From a virus, in the IMG/VR virus record IMGVR_UViG_3300035169_000077, positions 1-64,000 of that record: DNA of 64,000 nucleotides; one strand, written 5' to 3'. The notes under the pieces were generated by a model. It had not been told where the DNA came from. It worked only from the letters and a program-made list of their open reading frames with translations, and did no database searches. Below are positions 50,726-58,201 of this stretch, in pieces (position 1 is the first letter of the stretch; every line of letters begins with the position of its first letter). The translations under genes were made by a program, and so were the position numbers.

Positions 50726-51217
50726 GTGACCCCACCGCACCCCGACGTGCTCCGCATAGGCGAGAACGTCCGCATAGCCCGGGAGCGCAAGGGCCTGTCC
50801 CAGGCCGCGCTCGCCGAGGAGATGCGCGCCCGCGGCTTCACCGCATGGCAGCAGCCCGCCGTGTATAAGACCGAGAAGGGCGTCCGCGAGCCCAGCGGCC
50901 GGGAGATGGCAGCCCTCGCCGCGATCCTCGGCACCACGATTGAGCGGTTCTTCTGGCTCCAGGGGGAGGCCGCCGAGTCCGACGCCGCAGACGCCGCCAT
51001 CGTCGCCGTCCGCCAGTCATGGCAGGGCGCCTCCGACGCTGTCCTGCGCCTGGAGGCCGCGCTAGCCTCGGGTCGGCACCGGCTCGCGCAGGCGAAGGCC
51101 AGCAAGTACAAGCGGGTACGCGAGGTCGCCGGGGAGCTTGAGGCGGAACTCGGCGAGTCCACCCTGGAGGCCGCCGTAGGCGACGGCCTCGCCCGGCTCG
51201 AGGACGGGGACACCTGA
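50726..51217 (+). CDS. XRE-family regulator with coiled-coil C terminus, rightward
   Basis: A 163-residue protein from GTG 50726. The N-terminal HTH (RIARERKGLSQAALAEEMRA, QQPAVYKTEKGVREPSGREM) parallels the leftward regulator. Residues 85-163 are helical, a likely dimerisation part. TATATC (50712-50717) lies 8 nt before the GTG, so a leaderless message is possible. Its stop overlaps the integrase start (TGATG). Likely repressor of the pair. Confidence 0.75.
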   Translation: MTPPHPDVLRIGENVRIARERKGLSQAALAEEMRARGFTAWQQPAVYKTEKGVREPSGREMAALAAILGTTIERFFWLQGEAAESDAADAAIVAVRQSWQGASDAVLRLEAALASGRHRLAQAKASKYKRVREVAGELEAELGESTLEAAVGDGLARLEDGDT

Positions 51218-52890
51218 TGGGGTACGCGGAGCTCGTCCGGTCGCCGAGGGGGAACTACTGGCGCGCCCGGTTCAAGGGAGCGGACGGCAAGCTCGTGACC
51301 GTCGTTGACGAGGCCGGCGCCGTCCTCCGGTACGACGGGAAGCGCAAGGCCAAGAAGGCGGCAGACGACCGGGAGAAGGACGCCCGCCAGGGCCGGTGGC
51401 ATGACCCGGCAGCGGGGATGATGCTCGTCAAGCCGTGGGCGCAGGAATGGTACGCGGGCCTGAGCCTCGCGCCGAAGACCATGGCCAACATCAAGAGGCA
51501 CCTGGAGCATCACATCATCCCGTTCTTCGGCGAGGACGAGCTGAGAGCGGTCGACGCCGCGCGGATCGCCGAGTGGAAGGCGGAGGAGAAGGCCGCGGGG
51601 ATGTCGCCGAACAGCATCAGGACGTGGCACGGCACCCTGCACACGCTGCTAGAGGACGCCAGGCTGACCGGGAGGATCAGCGTCAACCCGGCGACGGCCA
51701 GGCGCGGCCGGGGACGGCGGGACGGCGGGGCGCGAAGGTCGCAGGTACAGCAGGAGCGCGTCATCACGTCACCCCTCGGCATCCTGCTGATCGCCGAGCG
51801 GATGTCGGTCCTGTCCGGCCGCGATGACGAGTTCGCCATGGTGGAGGCGGCCTACGGCTGCGCCCTGCGCCTCGGCGAGCTGACCGGCCTCGAGGTGCCG
51901 TCCGTCCGGGCGGGCGGCCTCAACCCCCGTAACCCGCTCCGCAAGGTCGCCGGCGAGCTGCGGGACGAGGCCATGCGAGTGGAATGGCAGCTTACCGAGG
52001 TTGAGGGGGAGCTGCTGCGGGAGCGGCCGAAGAACGGCTCCACCGGCGACCTTGACCTGCCCCCGTACCTGTCCCGGCTGATCGGGGAGCATGTTGCCGC
52101 GGCCGGCCCGCGGGAGTGCCCGTGCCACGGGACCGTCCACGCGTTCCGGGGGATGGGCGCGGCGAGCGCGAGGCCCGTGGTGCCCTTGCGGGTCGTCGCG
52201 GGGTACGCGGGCGTCTCGGAGGCCGCGGCGTACGTGGCGCTCGGCGGCAAGGGGCGGGTGTCGGACGCGACCCGCGAGAAGGTGGCGGCGGCGGCCCGGG
52301 AGGTCGGGTGGGTGCGGCCGGCGCGCCTGGACGGCCCGGCATGGCACTGGCGGCAGTCGGCGTTCGAGGCGATGTTCACCGCCGCGGTGTCGGGCTGGCT
52401 TCCGCCGGACGCGCCGCGCCCGCGCCGGCCGGTGCCGCTGGCGGGGGAGTGGCCCGGGACGCGGCTGCGCGGGCGCAACGCCCAGGGGCGGGCGTCGCTG
52501 CGGTGGGAGCCGGTCGCGGAGGGGATGACCCCGCACGGGCTGCGCCACTCGCTGAAGACCAGGATGGAGGAGGCCGGGATACCGGAGGTCGCCTCCGAGG
52601 CCCGGCTGCGGCACGAGATCCCCGGGGTGTCCGGCGCCTACCGGCACGTGACCCCCGAGATGCGCGCCCAGGTGACCCGGCTGCTACAACAGGACTGGGA
52701 GGCGGCGCTGGACGAGCGGCTCGCGATGTCGCCCCGGTCGCCCGTCGCGGTGCTCGGCCGGCTGCTCCAGGAGCGGGCTGAGGCCCGCAAGCCCCGCCTT
52801 GTCTCCAGTGCGTCTCCAGAAGCAGCAGGGCCGGCTTCCCTCCCGAGGGTGGAAACCGGCCCTGACCTGCGTCGGGGTGACTGGATTTGA
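51217..52890 (+). CDS. int: tyrosine site-specific integrase with an inserted LacI-like HTH
   Basis: A 557-residue recombinase. Arm-binding N terminus; SAM-like core-binding part (VKPWAQEWYAGLSLAPKTMA). Catalytic Arg in YGCALRLGELTGL near residue 217; then HGLRHSLKTRM (HxxR), a conserved His in EARLRHEIPG, and the tyrosine nucleophile in SGAYRHVTP near 475. Residues about 325-375 (PLRVVAGYAGVSEAAAYVAL, GRVSDATREKVAAAAREVGW) look like a LacI-type HTH between the catalytic Arg and HxxR. The stop codon lies inside the tRNA-Pro-like att sequence. Confidence 0.9.
   Translation: MGYAELVRSPRGNYWRARFKGADGKLVTVVDEAGAVLRYDGKRKAKKAADDREKDARQGRWHDPAAGMMLVKPWAQEWYAGLSLAPKTMANIKRHLEHHIIPFFGEDELRAVDAARIAEWKAEEKAAGMSPNSIRTWHGTLHTLLEDARLTGRISVNPATARRGRGRRDGGARRSQVQQERVITSPLGILLIAERMSVLSGRDDEFAMVEAAYGCALRLGELTGLEVPSVRAGGLNPRNPLRKVAGELRDEAMRVEWQLTEVEGELLRERPKNGSTGDLDLPPYLSRLIGEHVAAAGPRECPCHGTVHAFRGMGAASARPVVPLRVVAGYAGVSEAAAYVALGGKGRVSDATREKVAAAAREVGWVRPARLDGPAWHWRQSAFEAMFTAAVSGWLPPDAPRPRRPVPLAGEWPGTRLRGRNAQGRASLRWEPVAEGMTPHGLRHSLKTRMEEAGIPEVASEARLRHEIPGVSGAYRHVTPEMRAQVTRLLQQDWEAALDERLAMSPRSPVAVLGRLLQERAEARKPRLVSSASPEAAGPASLPRVETGPDLRRGDWI
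52801..52819 (+). promoter_or_regulatory. arm-type integrase sites, left pair
   Basis: GTCTCCAG at 52801-52808 and again at 52812-52819, 11 bp apart and in the same direction, inside the 3' end of int. The same pair with the same spacing lies beyond the att core. Confidence 0.6.
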
Positions 52891-52912
52891 ACCAGCGGCC
52901 TCTTCGTCCCGA
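52871..52912 (-). other. attP: phage attachment site: 3' half of tRNA-Pro(CGG)
   Basis: On the minus strand this reads as a tRNA-Pro from the anticodon loop (TTCGGGA) through the T arm (GCTGG-TTCAAAT-CCAGT) to the CACCCCGAC 3' end. The 5' half of a tRNA is absent. Such a part-gene beside int is the usual core of a phage that integrates into a tRNA gene and restores it. Exact core ends need the host attB. Confidence 0.8.
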
Positions 52913-53041
52913 ACAAGCCAGCCCGCCAATTTATGCTCCAGTGGTCGCGCAGGTCAAACCGTTGCGGTCTCGGATTCCAAGGTCGGGCAATAGGTGCCCG
53001 GCCCGTTTCAGCCTTCCCCGGCAGGCGTCGGCGGGGTAGCT

Positions 53042-53060
53042 GTCTCCAGGAATTCTCCAG
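53042..53060 (+). promoter_or_regulatory. arm-type integrase sites, right pair
   Basis: GTCTCCAG (53042-53049) and TTCTCCAG (53053-53060), again 11 bp apart in the same direction. Together with the left pair they bracket the att core. Confidence 0.6.
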
Positions 53061-53089
53061 AAAGGATGAGGCGAGAGTGGCGCGGGGGA

Positions 53090-53389
53090 TCACGCCTCCC
53101 GGATGCGCTCCGGCACCACGACGTACGCCCCGGACCACATCGTCAGGGCGGCGCTCCACTCAAGCTGCACGACGGGACGGCCGCGGCGGTCCTCCCACCG
53201 GGCGGCCACGGTAACCAGCCTCCAGGACCCGCCACCGAACAGCACCTCGCACGGGGAGCCGTCAGCGCGCCACGTCCCGTCAGGGATGTCATCGACGGGA
53301 AGGGCTTCCTCGAGCGCGGGGCACTCGCGGGGGTCACGGGGAGGCACGAGGGCAGGAGTACCCGCAGGGGCCGGCATAAAATCCGGCAT
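53090..53389 (-). CDS. hypothetical protein
   Basis: A 99-residue protein, ATG 53389. The latter part (PDGTWRADGSPCEVLFGGGS, VTVAARWEDRRGRPVVQLEW) is beta-rich, SH3-like. It lies beyond the att core, next to the arm sites. Function is unknown. Confidence 0.6.
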   Translation of the reverse strand: MPDFMPAPAGTPALVPPRDPRECPALEEALPVDDIPDGTWRADGSPCEVLFGGGSWRLVTVAARWEDRRGRPVVQLEWSAALTMWSGAYVVVPERIREA

Positions 53390-53433
53390 GAAATCGCGCC
53401 CCTCGTCGGAAGCCCCCCGGCTAGGCTTGCGGC

Positions 53434-53610
53434 ATGCGGATGCCCTTCGAGAGGCTCATGGAACTGGTCGCCGCTGTCGGCCCGGACGAGGCGCGGCTTC
53501 CGCTCGGGGCTTTCGCGGAGCGATGGGGCGAGCCTTCGGAGCGGATCGCCGACGCGATCGACGCGGTGCGGGTGCTGAACGGGGAACGGACGTACATCAC
53601 GGTGACGTGA
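53434..53610 (+). CDS. small hypothetical protein
   Basis: A 58-residue protein, ATG 53434. TAGGCT (53422-53427) lies 6 nt upstream and no ribosome site is present. Helical, acidic (FERLMELVAAVGPDEARLPL, RIADAIDAVRVLNGER); it may be a small winged-helix-like regulator. A strong hairpin follows the stop at once. Confidence 0.6.
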   Translation: MRMPFERLMELVAAVGPDEARLPLGAFAERWGEPSERIADAIDAVRVLNGERTYITVT

Positions 53611-53611
53611 G

Positions 53612-53649
53612 CGCGAGGCCCGGCAAACCTTAGCCTGCCGGGCCTCGCG
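53612..53649 (+). terminator. hairpin terminator
   Basis: A perfect 14-bp stem (CGCGAGGCCCGGCA/TGCCGGGCCTCGCG) with a 10-nt loop, directly after the stop of the 53434 gene. Confidence 0.75.
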
Positions 53650-53897
53650 GTATCGCCGGCCCTTGCGTCCGGCAGTGCGGTTCGGGGGAGCTGGAAACCG
53701 CCTTCACAGCCTCGGCCGCTGGCCGGCAAAGCCCTCACGGGGTGCCGGGCATCCCTTTCCAGTGCGCTCCCCCTATACGGGAGTCCTGCGTAAGCCTGAT
53801 CCCGCGACGGTTCCAGCGCGGATACCCACTGCGGTCAGGCGGTGGTCAAGCCCTTGCCGTAGCCCGGCTGGCGTGAACCGTTAACTGGGCGAATCCG
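53650..53897. other. non-coding gap before the tRNA
   Basis: 248 bp with no convincing gene on either strand: the open frames here lack ribosome sites and read as arginine/proline-rich shadow sequence. The tract could hold a small RNA or a promoter, but no clear hairpin-plus-T-run or conserved RNA fold was recognised. Confidence 0.5.
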
Positions 53898-53971
53898 TGG
53901 CGCGAGCCGGATTTGAACCGGCGACCTACGGGTTATGAGCCCGCCGAGCTACCGAGCTGCTCCATCGCGCT
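53898..53971 (-). tRNA. tRNA-Met(CAT), initiator type
   Basis: A 74-nt cloverleaf. Acceptor AGCGCGA/TCGCGCC with a mismatched first pair (A1-C72); D arm GAGC/GCTC. The anticodon stem has three consecutive G-C pairs below the loop CTCATAA (anticodon CAT); T arm GCCGG-TTCAAAT-CCGGC; discriminator A. An unpaired 1:72 position and GGG/CCC anticodon stem are hallmarks of initiator tRNA. No CCA is encoded at the 3' end (CGG follows). Confidence 0.9.
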
Positions 53972-53986
53972 GGGTCAAGCTTAGCG

Positions 53987-54316
53987 TTACGACAGGATCT
54001 TTCGCGCGAGGCGCTTCCGCCAGTTCGGGACGGGTTCCCGCGCGTCGTGGACGGTGGCGGTGGTTCCGTTGCCGGTGATGGTGTTCGCCAACTCCCATTC
54101 CTCGTCCCACCGCCGGCCGCCCTGGTAGTGCTCCAGCCAGCGCTCGTACTGGTGGCCATAGCCGCTGGAGGACTCGTGCGCGAGCTTCTCGGCGATGCGC
54201 CGCAGCGCGACCCGGCGCTTCATCCGGGGCTGGAACCAGCCGAACCACTTCGTGCCGACCGCGCCGATGAGGAGCGCCAGGGTCGGCCCGAGCCACAGTC
54301 CAAGGGTGTCCCACAT
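53987..54316 (-). CDS. single-span membrane protein
   Basis: A 109-residue protein. An N-terminal membrane segment (LGLWLGPTLALLIGAVGTKW) is followed by a basic cytosolic part with aromatic residues (WLEHYQGGRRWDEEWELA). TAAGGT (54324-54329, minus strand) is 7 nt before ATG 54316. Lies just right of the tRNA. Function is unknown. Confidence 0.65.
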   Translation of the reverse strand: MWDTLGLWLGPTLALLIGAVGTKWFGWFQPRMKRRVALRRIAEKLAHESSSGYGHQYERWLEHYQGGRRWDEEWELANTITGNGTTATVHDAREPVPNWRKRLARKILS

Positions 54317-54387
54317 GGGCGGAACCTTAGCGGACGTGCTGCCTTTAACTCCGGGCCGGATAATATCCCCGCCCTGGCAAAGGGCGA

Positions 54388-54415
54388 GGGGGCGGCTCTT
54401 CCACCAGCCGCCCCC
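54388..54415. terminator. hairpin at the end of the right-arm operon
   Basis: A 10-bp stem (GGGGGCGGCT/AGCCGCCCCC) with an 8-nt loop, in the 208-bp gap between the 54525 gene (minus strand) and the membrane-protein gene. The gap also holds a small palindrome (GGATA-A-TATCC, 54358-54368). It could end the long leftward transcript. Confidence 0.6.
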
Positions 54416-54524
54416 CGGAGTGCCCGCCATCCGTTCCGAGACAGGTGAGCAGTTCCCCATGCTGCCACGGGATGGGACCGGGTGAGGCCCCCGTACGGAA
54501 GTGGACGGAACTGAACGAGATCTC

Positions 54525-54671
54525 TTACAGCAGCAGCGCGATGACCACCGCGACTGGGACGAGCGCGGCCAGCAACAGGGCCGCGCGGGCGAGGATGCCC
54601 AGCAGCCTCCGGCGCTGCACCGGACCAGACCGCCGCCACAGCCCCCGCCACGTCCGGGGGGCGTCCCTCAC
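54525..54671 (-). CDS. small membrane protein
   Basis: A 48-residue protein from GTG 54671 (GTGA overlap). Basic start (WRRSGPVQRRRLL) then a membrane helix (LLLAALVPVAVVIALLL) at the very end, as in a tail-anchored protein. Last gene of the long leftward operon. Confidence 0.55.
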   Translation of the reverse strand: MRDAPRTWRGLWRRSGPVQRRRLLGILARAALLLAALVPVAVVIALLL

Positions 54672-54946
54672 GGGGGCGCCTCGCCGTGGAAGACCTGGAC
54701 GTTCGGCCCCGTCCGCATGCCGAGCGCGTAGTTGTGCGCCTCCACGGCTTCCCTGGCCAGCTCCGGGGAGTCCATTACCCCTATCGGGGGGTGGCCCTTC
54801 CAGTCCCCGCCGGCATCCGCGTACAGGTTCCTCGGGTTGGAGCGGCCGACTCGCCACGGGACGTCCCTCAGCTCTCCCATCGCAGCGTGGTAGCGGGCCG
54901 TGGCCTCCGAGATCATCGCCCGGCCGCCGTCGCCGAGGTCACTCAT
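54668..54946 (-). CDS. conserved hypothetical protein
   Basis: A 92-residue protein, ATG 54946 with GGAGGG upstream. The conserved segments MGELRDVPWRVGRSNPRNLY and IGVMDSPELAREAVEAHNYA occur in many actinophage and actinobacterial small proteins of unknown role. Confidence 0.65.
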   Translation of the reverse strand: MSDLGDGGRAMISEATARYHAAMGELRDVPWRVGRSNPRNLYADAGGDWKGHPPIGVMDSPELAREAVEAHNYALGMRTGPNVQVFHGEAPP

Positions 54947-55169
54947 CGTCGTCACCCTCCAGCGTGATCCCGTGTTCCGCGAACGCGGCCACGATCGCAG
55001 GGTCGCCCTTGAACTCCTCAAGCGAGTAGTCCGCGGTGTCCCAGTCCTCGCCGAGGAGCTTGCCGATCAGCGGGCCGAGGACGCGGCGCTTGATCTCATC
55101 GCTTGCCCCCGCGTCGATCAGCCCCTGCGCTACCGGGTCGAAGATCTCCGCCGCGCTTGCCCATCCCAT
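54939..55169 (-). CDS. conserved hypothetical acidic protein
   Basis: A 76-residue protein (FDPVAQGLIDAGASDEIKRR, LLGEDWDTADYSLEEFKGDP). Acidic, helical, with an acidic end (EGDDDE). It overlaps both neighbours. Small acidic proteins in this arm could be DNA mimics, but nothing specific shows this. Confidence 0.6.
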   Translation of the reverse strand: MGWASAAEIFDPVAQGLIDAGASDEIKRRVLGPLIGKLLGEDWDTADYSLEEFKGDPAIVAAFAEHGITLEGDDDE

Positions 55170-55552
55170 AACAGGTCATCCTCTCTCAGGTCGCAGGCGA
55201 TGTACCTGCCGTCGGCGATGGCCTGCGCGGCTTCCCGTAGCTGGTCTTCGCGGGTACTGAACGCCCCGGCCGCGATCCGGGCGGCGATCCCGAAGTGCCG
55301 GTGCCAGGTGCGCCAGCGGTCAGGCTGGCCGGGGACCCTGGCGGGGTCGGACTTCGGGAACTGCCGGCCGGCGTGGGCTTGGATCTTCCGCGCGACCGCC
55401 TCGGCCAGGACCGGCGCGGCGGCCTCCAGGATCTCGCGGGCCGGGCCTGTGAAGTCCCGCCACGTCAGGTGAGGCGCGCTGTACTCGCTCTCGTACTGGC
55501 GCAGCAGGACTTCAGCCGCGGCTTGGACGGCGTTGTCAGGAACTCTCGGCAT
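55130..55552 (-). CDS. hypothetical helical protein
   Basis: A 140-residue protein, ATG 55552. Helices (VQAAAEVLLRQYESEYS, PAREILEAAAPVLAEAVARK) and a repeated Ala-rich pattern. Overlaps the next gene by 40 nt. Function is unknown. Confidence 0.6.
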   Translation of the reverse strand: MPRVPDNAVQAAAEVLLRQYESEYSAPHLTWRDFTGPAREILEAAAPVLAEAVARKIQAHAGRQFPKSDPARVPGQPDRWRTWHRHFGIAARIAAGAFSTREDQLREAAQAIADGRYIACDLREDDLLWDGQARRRSSTR

Positions 55553-56015
55553 CGCGGCCTCCTGCCTCGATCGCGGCCTGCTCCCGGGCGCGGTACGCCC
55601 GCCAGAGGGTGCGCTCGCCGTCGACGAGCAGGTACGGCAGCATGACCTCGGTTACCGTGGCCATCCCGGCGGCGACGAGCGCGAGCTGGGCCTCAAGCCA
55701 GTCGCGTGCCACCCGCCAGGCGACGTCCGCCGCGTGCTTCCGGGTGGCGAGCTTCGCCAGCGCGGGCCGGGTGAGCTTCGGCGGGTTGTCCCGCAGCATC
55801 GCCATGATGACCGCGTGGGCGCCGCCGACGTTCACCGGCAGGTCGAACGCGCGAGGCCCGTGCGGAGTGTCCAGCCGGAACGACAAGCCCGCAGGCTCCC
55901 GGTTCTCGTAGTGGACGGCGACCGATGCCGCGCCCGCGTCGGCGAGCATCGCCTGGCACTCGGCCGCCGTCTTCGCGGCCGGGACCGTCGTCGAGTAGTT
56001 TGTGGGCCTAGCCAC
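55536..56015 (-). CDS. hypothetical protein
   Basis: A 159-residue protein from GTG 56015 with AGAGGAAAG upstream. A mixed N-terminal part (AAECQAMLADAGAASVAVHY) is followed by a helical centre (ADVAWRVARDWLEAQLALVA). Function is unknown. Confidence 0.6.
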   Translation of the reverse strand: MARPTNYSTTVPAAKTAAECQAMLADAGAASVAVHYENREPAGLSFRLDTPHGPRAFDLPVNVGGAHAVIMAMLRDNPPKLTRPALAKLATRKHAADVAWRVARDWLEAQLALVAAGMATVTEVMLPYLLVDGERTLWRAYRAREQAAIEAGGRDAESS

Positions 56016-56226
56016 CGCTTTCCTCCTCTAGCCGCACCACGGCGGCTACCTCGTGCAACTCGCCCCTGCCTACCGCTTTCGTCTGCGCACGGCGCTCGTC
56101 CCGCTCAATGAACGCGGTGTCCCGGTCGTCAAGGCCGGGAGCGTCAATGTCGGGCTGGCCGCTGGCCTGATTCCAGGTCACGACGACGAACCCGAGAACC
56201 TCGCCTCCCGCGTACTCAGGCACCAT
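56008..56226 (-). CDS. small conserved hypothetical protein
   Basis: A 72-residue protein, ATG 56226 (VLGFVVVTWNQASGQPDIDA, TAFIERDERRAQTKAVGR). The WNQASGQP segment recurs in actinophage small proteins. Overlaps both neighbours. Function is unknown. Confidence 0.6.
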   Translation of the reverse strand: MVPEYAGGEVLGFVVVTWNQASGQPDIDAPGLDDRDTAFIERDERRAQTKAVGRGELHEVAAVVRLEEESGG

Positions 56227-56767
56227 CGCCACCCTTCCCGGCGGGCCGCCGGCTGGTGATCGCGAGGGGAAGCGTTGCGCCGTAGGAGCGGAACCGCGCC
56301 ATGTCGCTGGCGCCCTTCCCGGCGAGCTCCGCGGCGAGAGCGGCCACCACGGCGGGGTCGTCCAGCTTCCCGAACGCCTCCGGGTCAACAGGGTGACCGG
56401 TTCCGCCGAGTTGCATCGACTCAAGCAGCAGGCGGAACGCCACCTTGTCCGGCATCCATCCGCCCTCGGGCTTGCAGCCCCACGGGCACGGCAGCCACTC
56501 GACTACTCCCCACAGCCTGCAGATCAGGGGCCGCAGGTCGTAGGCGAGGCACCGGCCGTCCGGTCCGAGCGCCTCGCACCAGTAGTCGCAGGGCTTCTTG
56601 CGGGCCTCATCCTCGGGCGTGAGCGGGTGGCCCGCCAGGGCGAGGCGACGGCGCTCCCACGGGGTCATGCTGGCAGGCCCGCAGGATATCCAGCAGTTGC
56701 CAAGGCAGCCCGGTATCGCGGGGACCTGGTCGTAGATGGCCTGCATCCGCTCGGCCCGGTCAGCCAC
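56216..56767 (-). CDS. YkgJ-type cysteine-cluster protein
   Basis: A 183-residue protein from GTG 56767. The cysteine pattern CLGNCWISC, CDYWC, GRCLAYDLRPLICRLWG and CPWGC matches the YkgJ family, thought to bind zinc or an iron-sulfur cluster. Function of the family is not established. The largest recognisable gene of the right arm. Confidence 0.7.
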   Translation of the reverse strand: MADRAERMQAIYDQVPAIPGCLGNCWISCGPASMTPWERRRLALAGHPLTPEDEARKKPCDYWCEALGPDGRCLAYDLRPLICRLWGVVEWLPCPWGCKPEGGWMPDKVAFRLLLESMQLGGTGHPVDPEAFGKLDDPAVVAALAAELAGKGASDMARFRSYGATLPLAITSRRPAGKGGDGA

Positions 56768-57254
56768 GGCTAGCCTCCCCGGTCAGGTGCCGGGTGATCA
56801 GCGGCCTCACCATGCACTCGTCCGCTGGCACCGGGTCGCCCGTGTCGTCCCCGGTCGCCTGCTGGACGATCTCCGTGCAGCCAGGGCAGGCCATCGACAG
56901 GGGCCGCTCCTCGCAGTACCGGCCGGGATCGTCGCCGCCCTTCACGGCCGGCGAGCCGTCCGGGTGCGCCTCATCCCACTCGTCCCAGGCCTCCAGCTCG
57001 TCTCCGGTCGCGCCAGGGTGGATCTCAGGGCGCGGGTGGGGGCAGTCGTCAGCGGAGCCGTAAAGCTGCGCGGGACGGTGGGCCAGCGCCAGGGCGTCCA
57101 CGGTCCTGGCGAGCTTTAGCGTGGTCCCGAGCAGCAGGCCGGCCGTGAACGTCTGGTCGACCGGACGGGAATCGCTCTTGCTGAACACGGCGCGCGCTGT
57201 CGTGACGATCTCCCGGACCCCGGCCAGCGCGAGAGCGATCTTGTCGTCAGCCAT
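56760..57254 (-). CDS. hypothetical protein
   Basis: A 164-residue protein, ATG 57254. Helical N terminus (LALAGVREIVTTARAVFSKS), acidic middle, and a CPGC pair near residue 124. Overlaps the YkgJ-like gene by 8 nt. Function is unknown. Confidence 0.6.
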   Translation of the reverse strand: MADDKIALALAGVREIVTTARAVFSKSDSRPVDQTFTAGLLLGTTLKLARTVDALALAHRPAQLYGSADDCPHPRPEIHPGATGDELEAWDEWDEAHPDGSPAVKGGDDPGRYCEERPLSMACPGCTEIVQQATGDDTGDPVPADECMVRPLITRHLTGEASRG

Positions 57255-57519
57255 TCGGCTTCTCCTCTCCCAGCAGGGCGCGGGTGATGGCCTCGCGCAG
57301 TTCGGCCGCGCGGCGGTTCCCTGCGGCGGGAGTGCCGGCCGCCTCCACGGCCTCGGGCATCCCGGCCTCCGCGAGCAGGGCGGTTATCTTCCCGGACGCG
57401 GCATCCCAGGCGCCGGCCAGTTTCAGTACCTCCTCCACGGCGTCAGCCAACCGGGGGACGTCACGGGCCTGCTCCCGGGCACGGATCGCGGTGAGCTCAG
57501 CGGCAACGGCGTCAGCCAT
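57247..57519 (-). CDS. small coiled-coil protein
   Basis: A 90-residue, almost wholly helical protein (AVAAELTAIRAREQARDVPR, NRRAAELREAITRALLGEE). Overlaps both neighbours by 8 nt. Function is unknown. Confidence 0.6.
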   Translation of the reverse strand: MADAVAAELTAIRAREQARDVPRLADAVEEVLKLAGAWDAASGKITALLAEAGMPEAVEAAGTPAAGNRRAAELREAITRALLGEEKPNG

Positions 57520-57979
57520 AACTGGCCATCAGCAGGAGCCGCACATTCTGGGGCCAGTCGATGTTCCAGTGCGCCCAGACCTTCCCGAACGCTTCCAGCT
57601 CGGCAGGCGTCGGCTCCGCGAGGGTGGCCTGGTCGACCTCCTCGCAGCCCCACTCGACCGAGGTGAGGCTCCGCTTCAGGATGAGGGCATCGCCGCCGAG
57701 CTCGTACCCGTAGGAGCGGAAGTCCAGCGGGACCGCCGCGTCCCGGCGCTTGTTGTACGGCTCGCGGAACTCGGCGAACCAGGCGCGGCGCTCGTCCAGC
57801 GTGATCGCATCGAAGTCCGGCGTGTCCGGCTCCTGCTCAGTGAAGCCGAACAGCGCCGGGAACCGCTCTTCCATGTTGAACGTGTCAAGGTCGCGCTCCG
57901 CGAAGTCGAAGCCCTCGTCGTTCTCGCTGTCGCCGAAGTCGACGCCCCACGCCAGGTACGCGTCGGCACTTGATCCCAT
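57512..57979 (-). CDS. conserved hypothetical acidic protein
   Basis: A 155-residue protein, ATG 57979 with GAGAGGAA upstream. The ends AYLAWGVDFGDSENDEGFDF and NVRLLLMASYG are conserved in an unnamed actinophage family, with the middle LGGDALILKRSLTSVEW. Very acidic. Function is unknown. Confidence 0.65.
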   Translation of the reverse strand: MGSSADAYLAWGVDFGDSENDEGFDFAERDLDTFNMEERFPALFGFTEQEPDTPDFDAITLDERRAWFAEFREPYNKRRDAAVPLDFRSYGYELGGDALILKRSLTSVEWGCEEVDQATLAEPTPAELEAFGKVWAHWNIDWPQNVRLLLMASYG

Positions 57980-58003
57980 ATCGATTCCTCTCGTTGTCGC
58001 AGG

Positions 58004-58201
58004 TCAGAAGGGAGGTTCATCCTGGTAGCCGCCTGGCGGCTCCGGGTTCATCGGCTCTCGCGGGCAGTCGCACGGCTTCCCGTCGTGCTCTTTGTCCTCG
58101 TGGTCCTGCCGCTCCCATTCGGCGATCTGGTCGAAGTCGGGCTCCTCCTGGGGGAGGGTGGACTCGACGTCTTTTTCCCACTCGCCGTCTTCGTTGATCA
58201 C
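58004..58201 (-). CDS. small acidic protein
   Basis: A 65-residue protein from GTG 58201 (GTGA overlap). Strongly acidic and hydrophilic (EKDVESTLPQEEPDFDQIAE) with one CDC pair (KPCDCPREP). Probably disordered. Function is unknown. Confidence 0.55.
   Translation of the reverse strand: MINEDGEWEKDVESTLPQEEPDFDQIAEWERQDHEDKEHDGKPCDCPREPMNPEPPGGYQDEPPF

Noticed and set aside
52871-52930. A complete second tRNA gene (tRNA-Pro) at the integrase end
   Set aside because: Only the part from the anticodon loop to the 3' end is present; no acceptor 5' strand or D arm, so it is an attachment core, not a gene.
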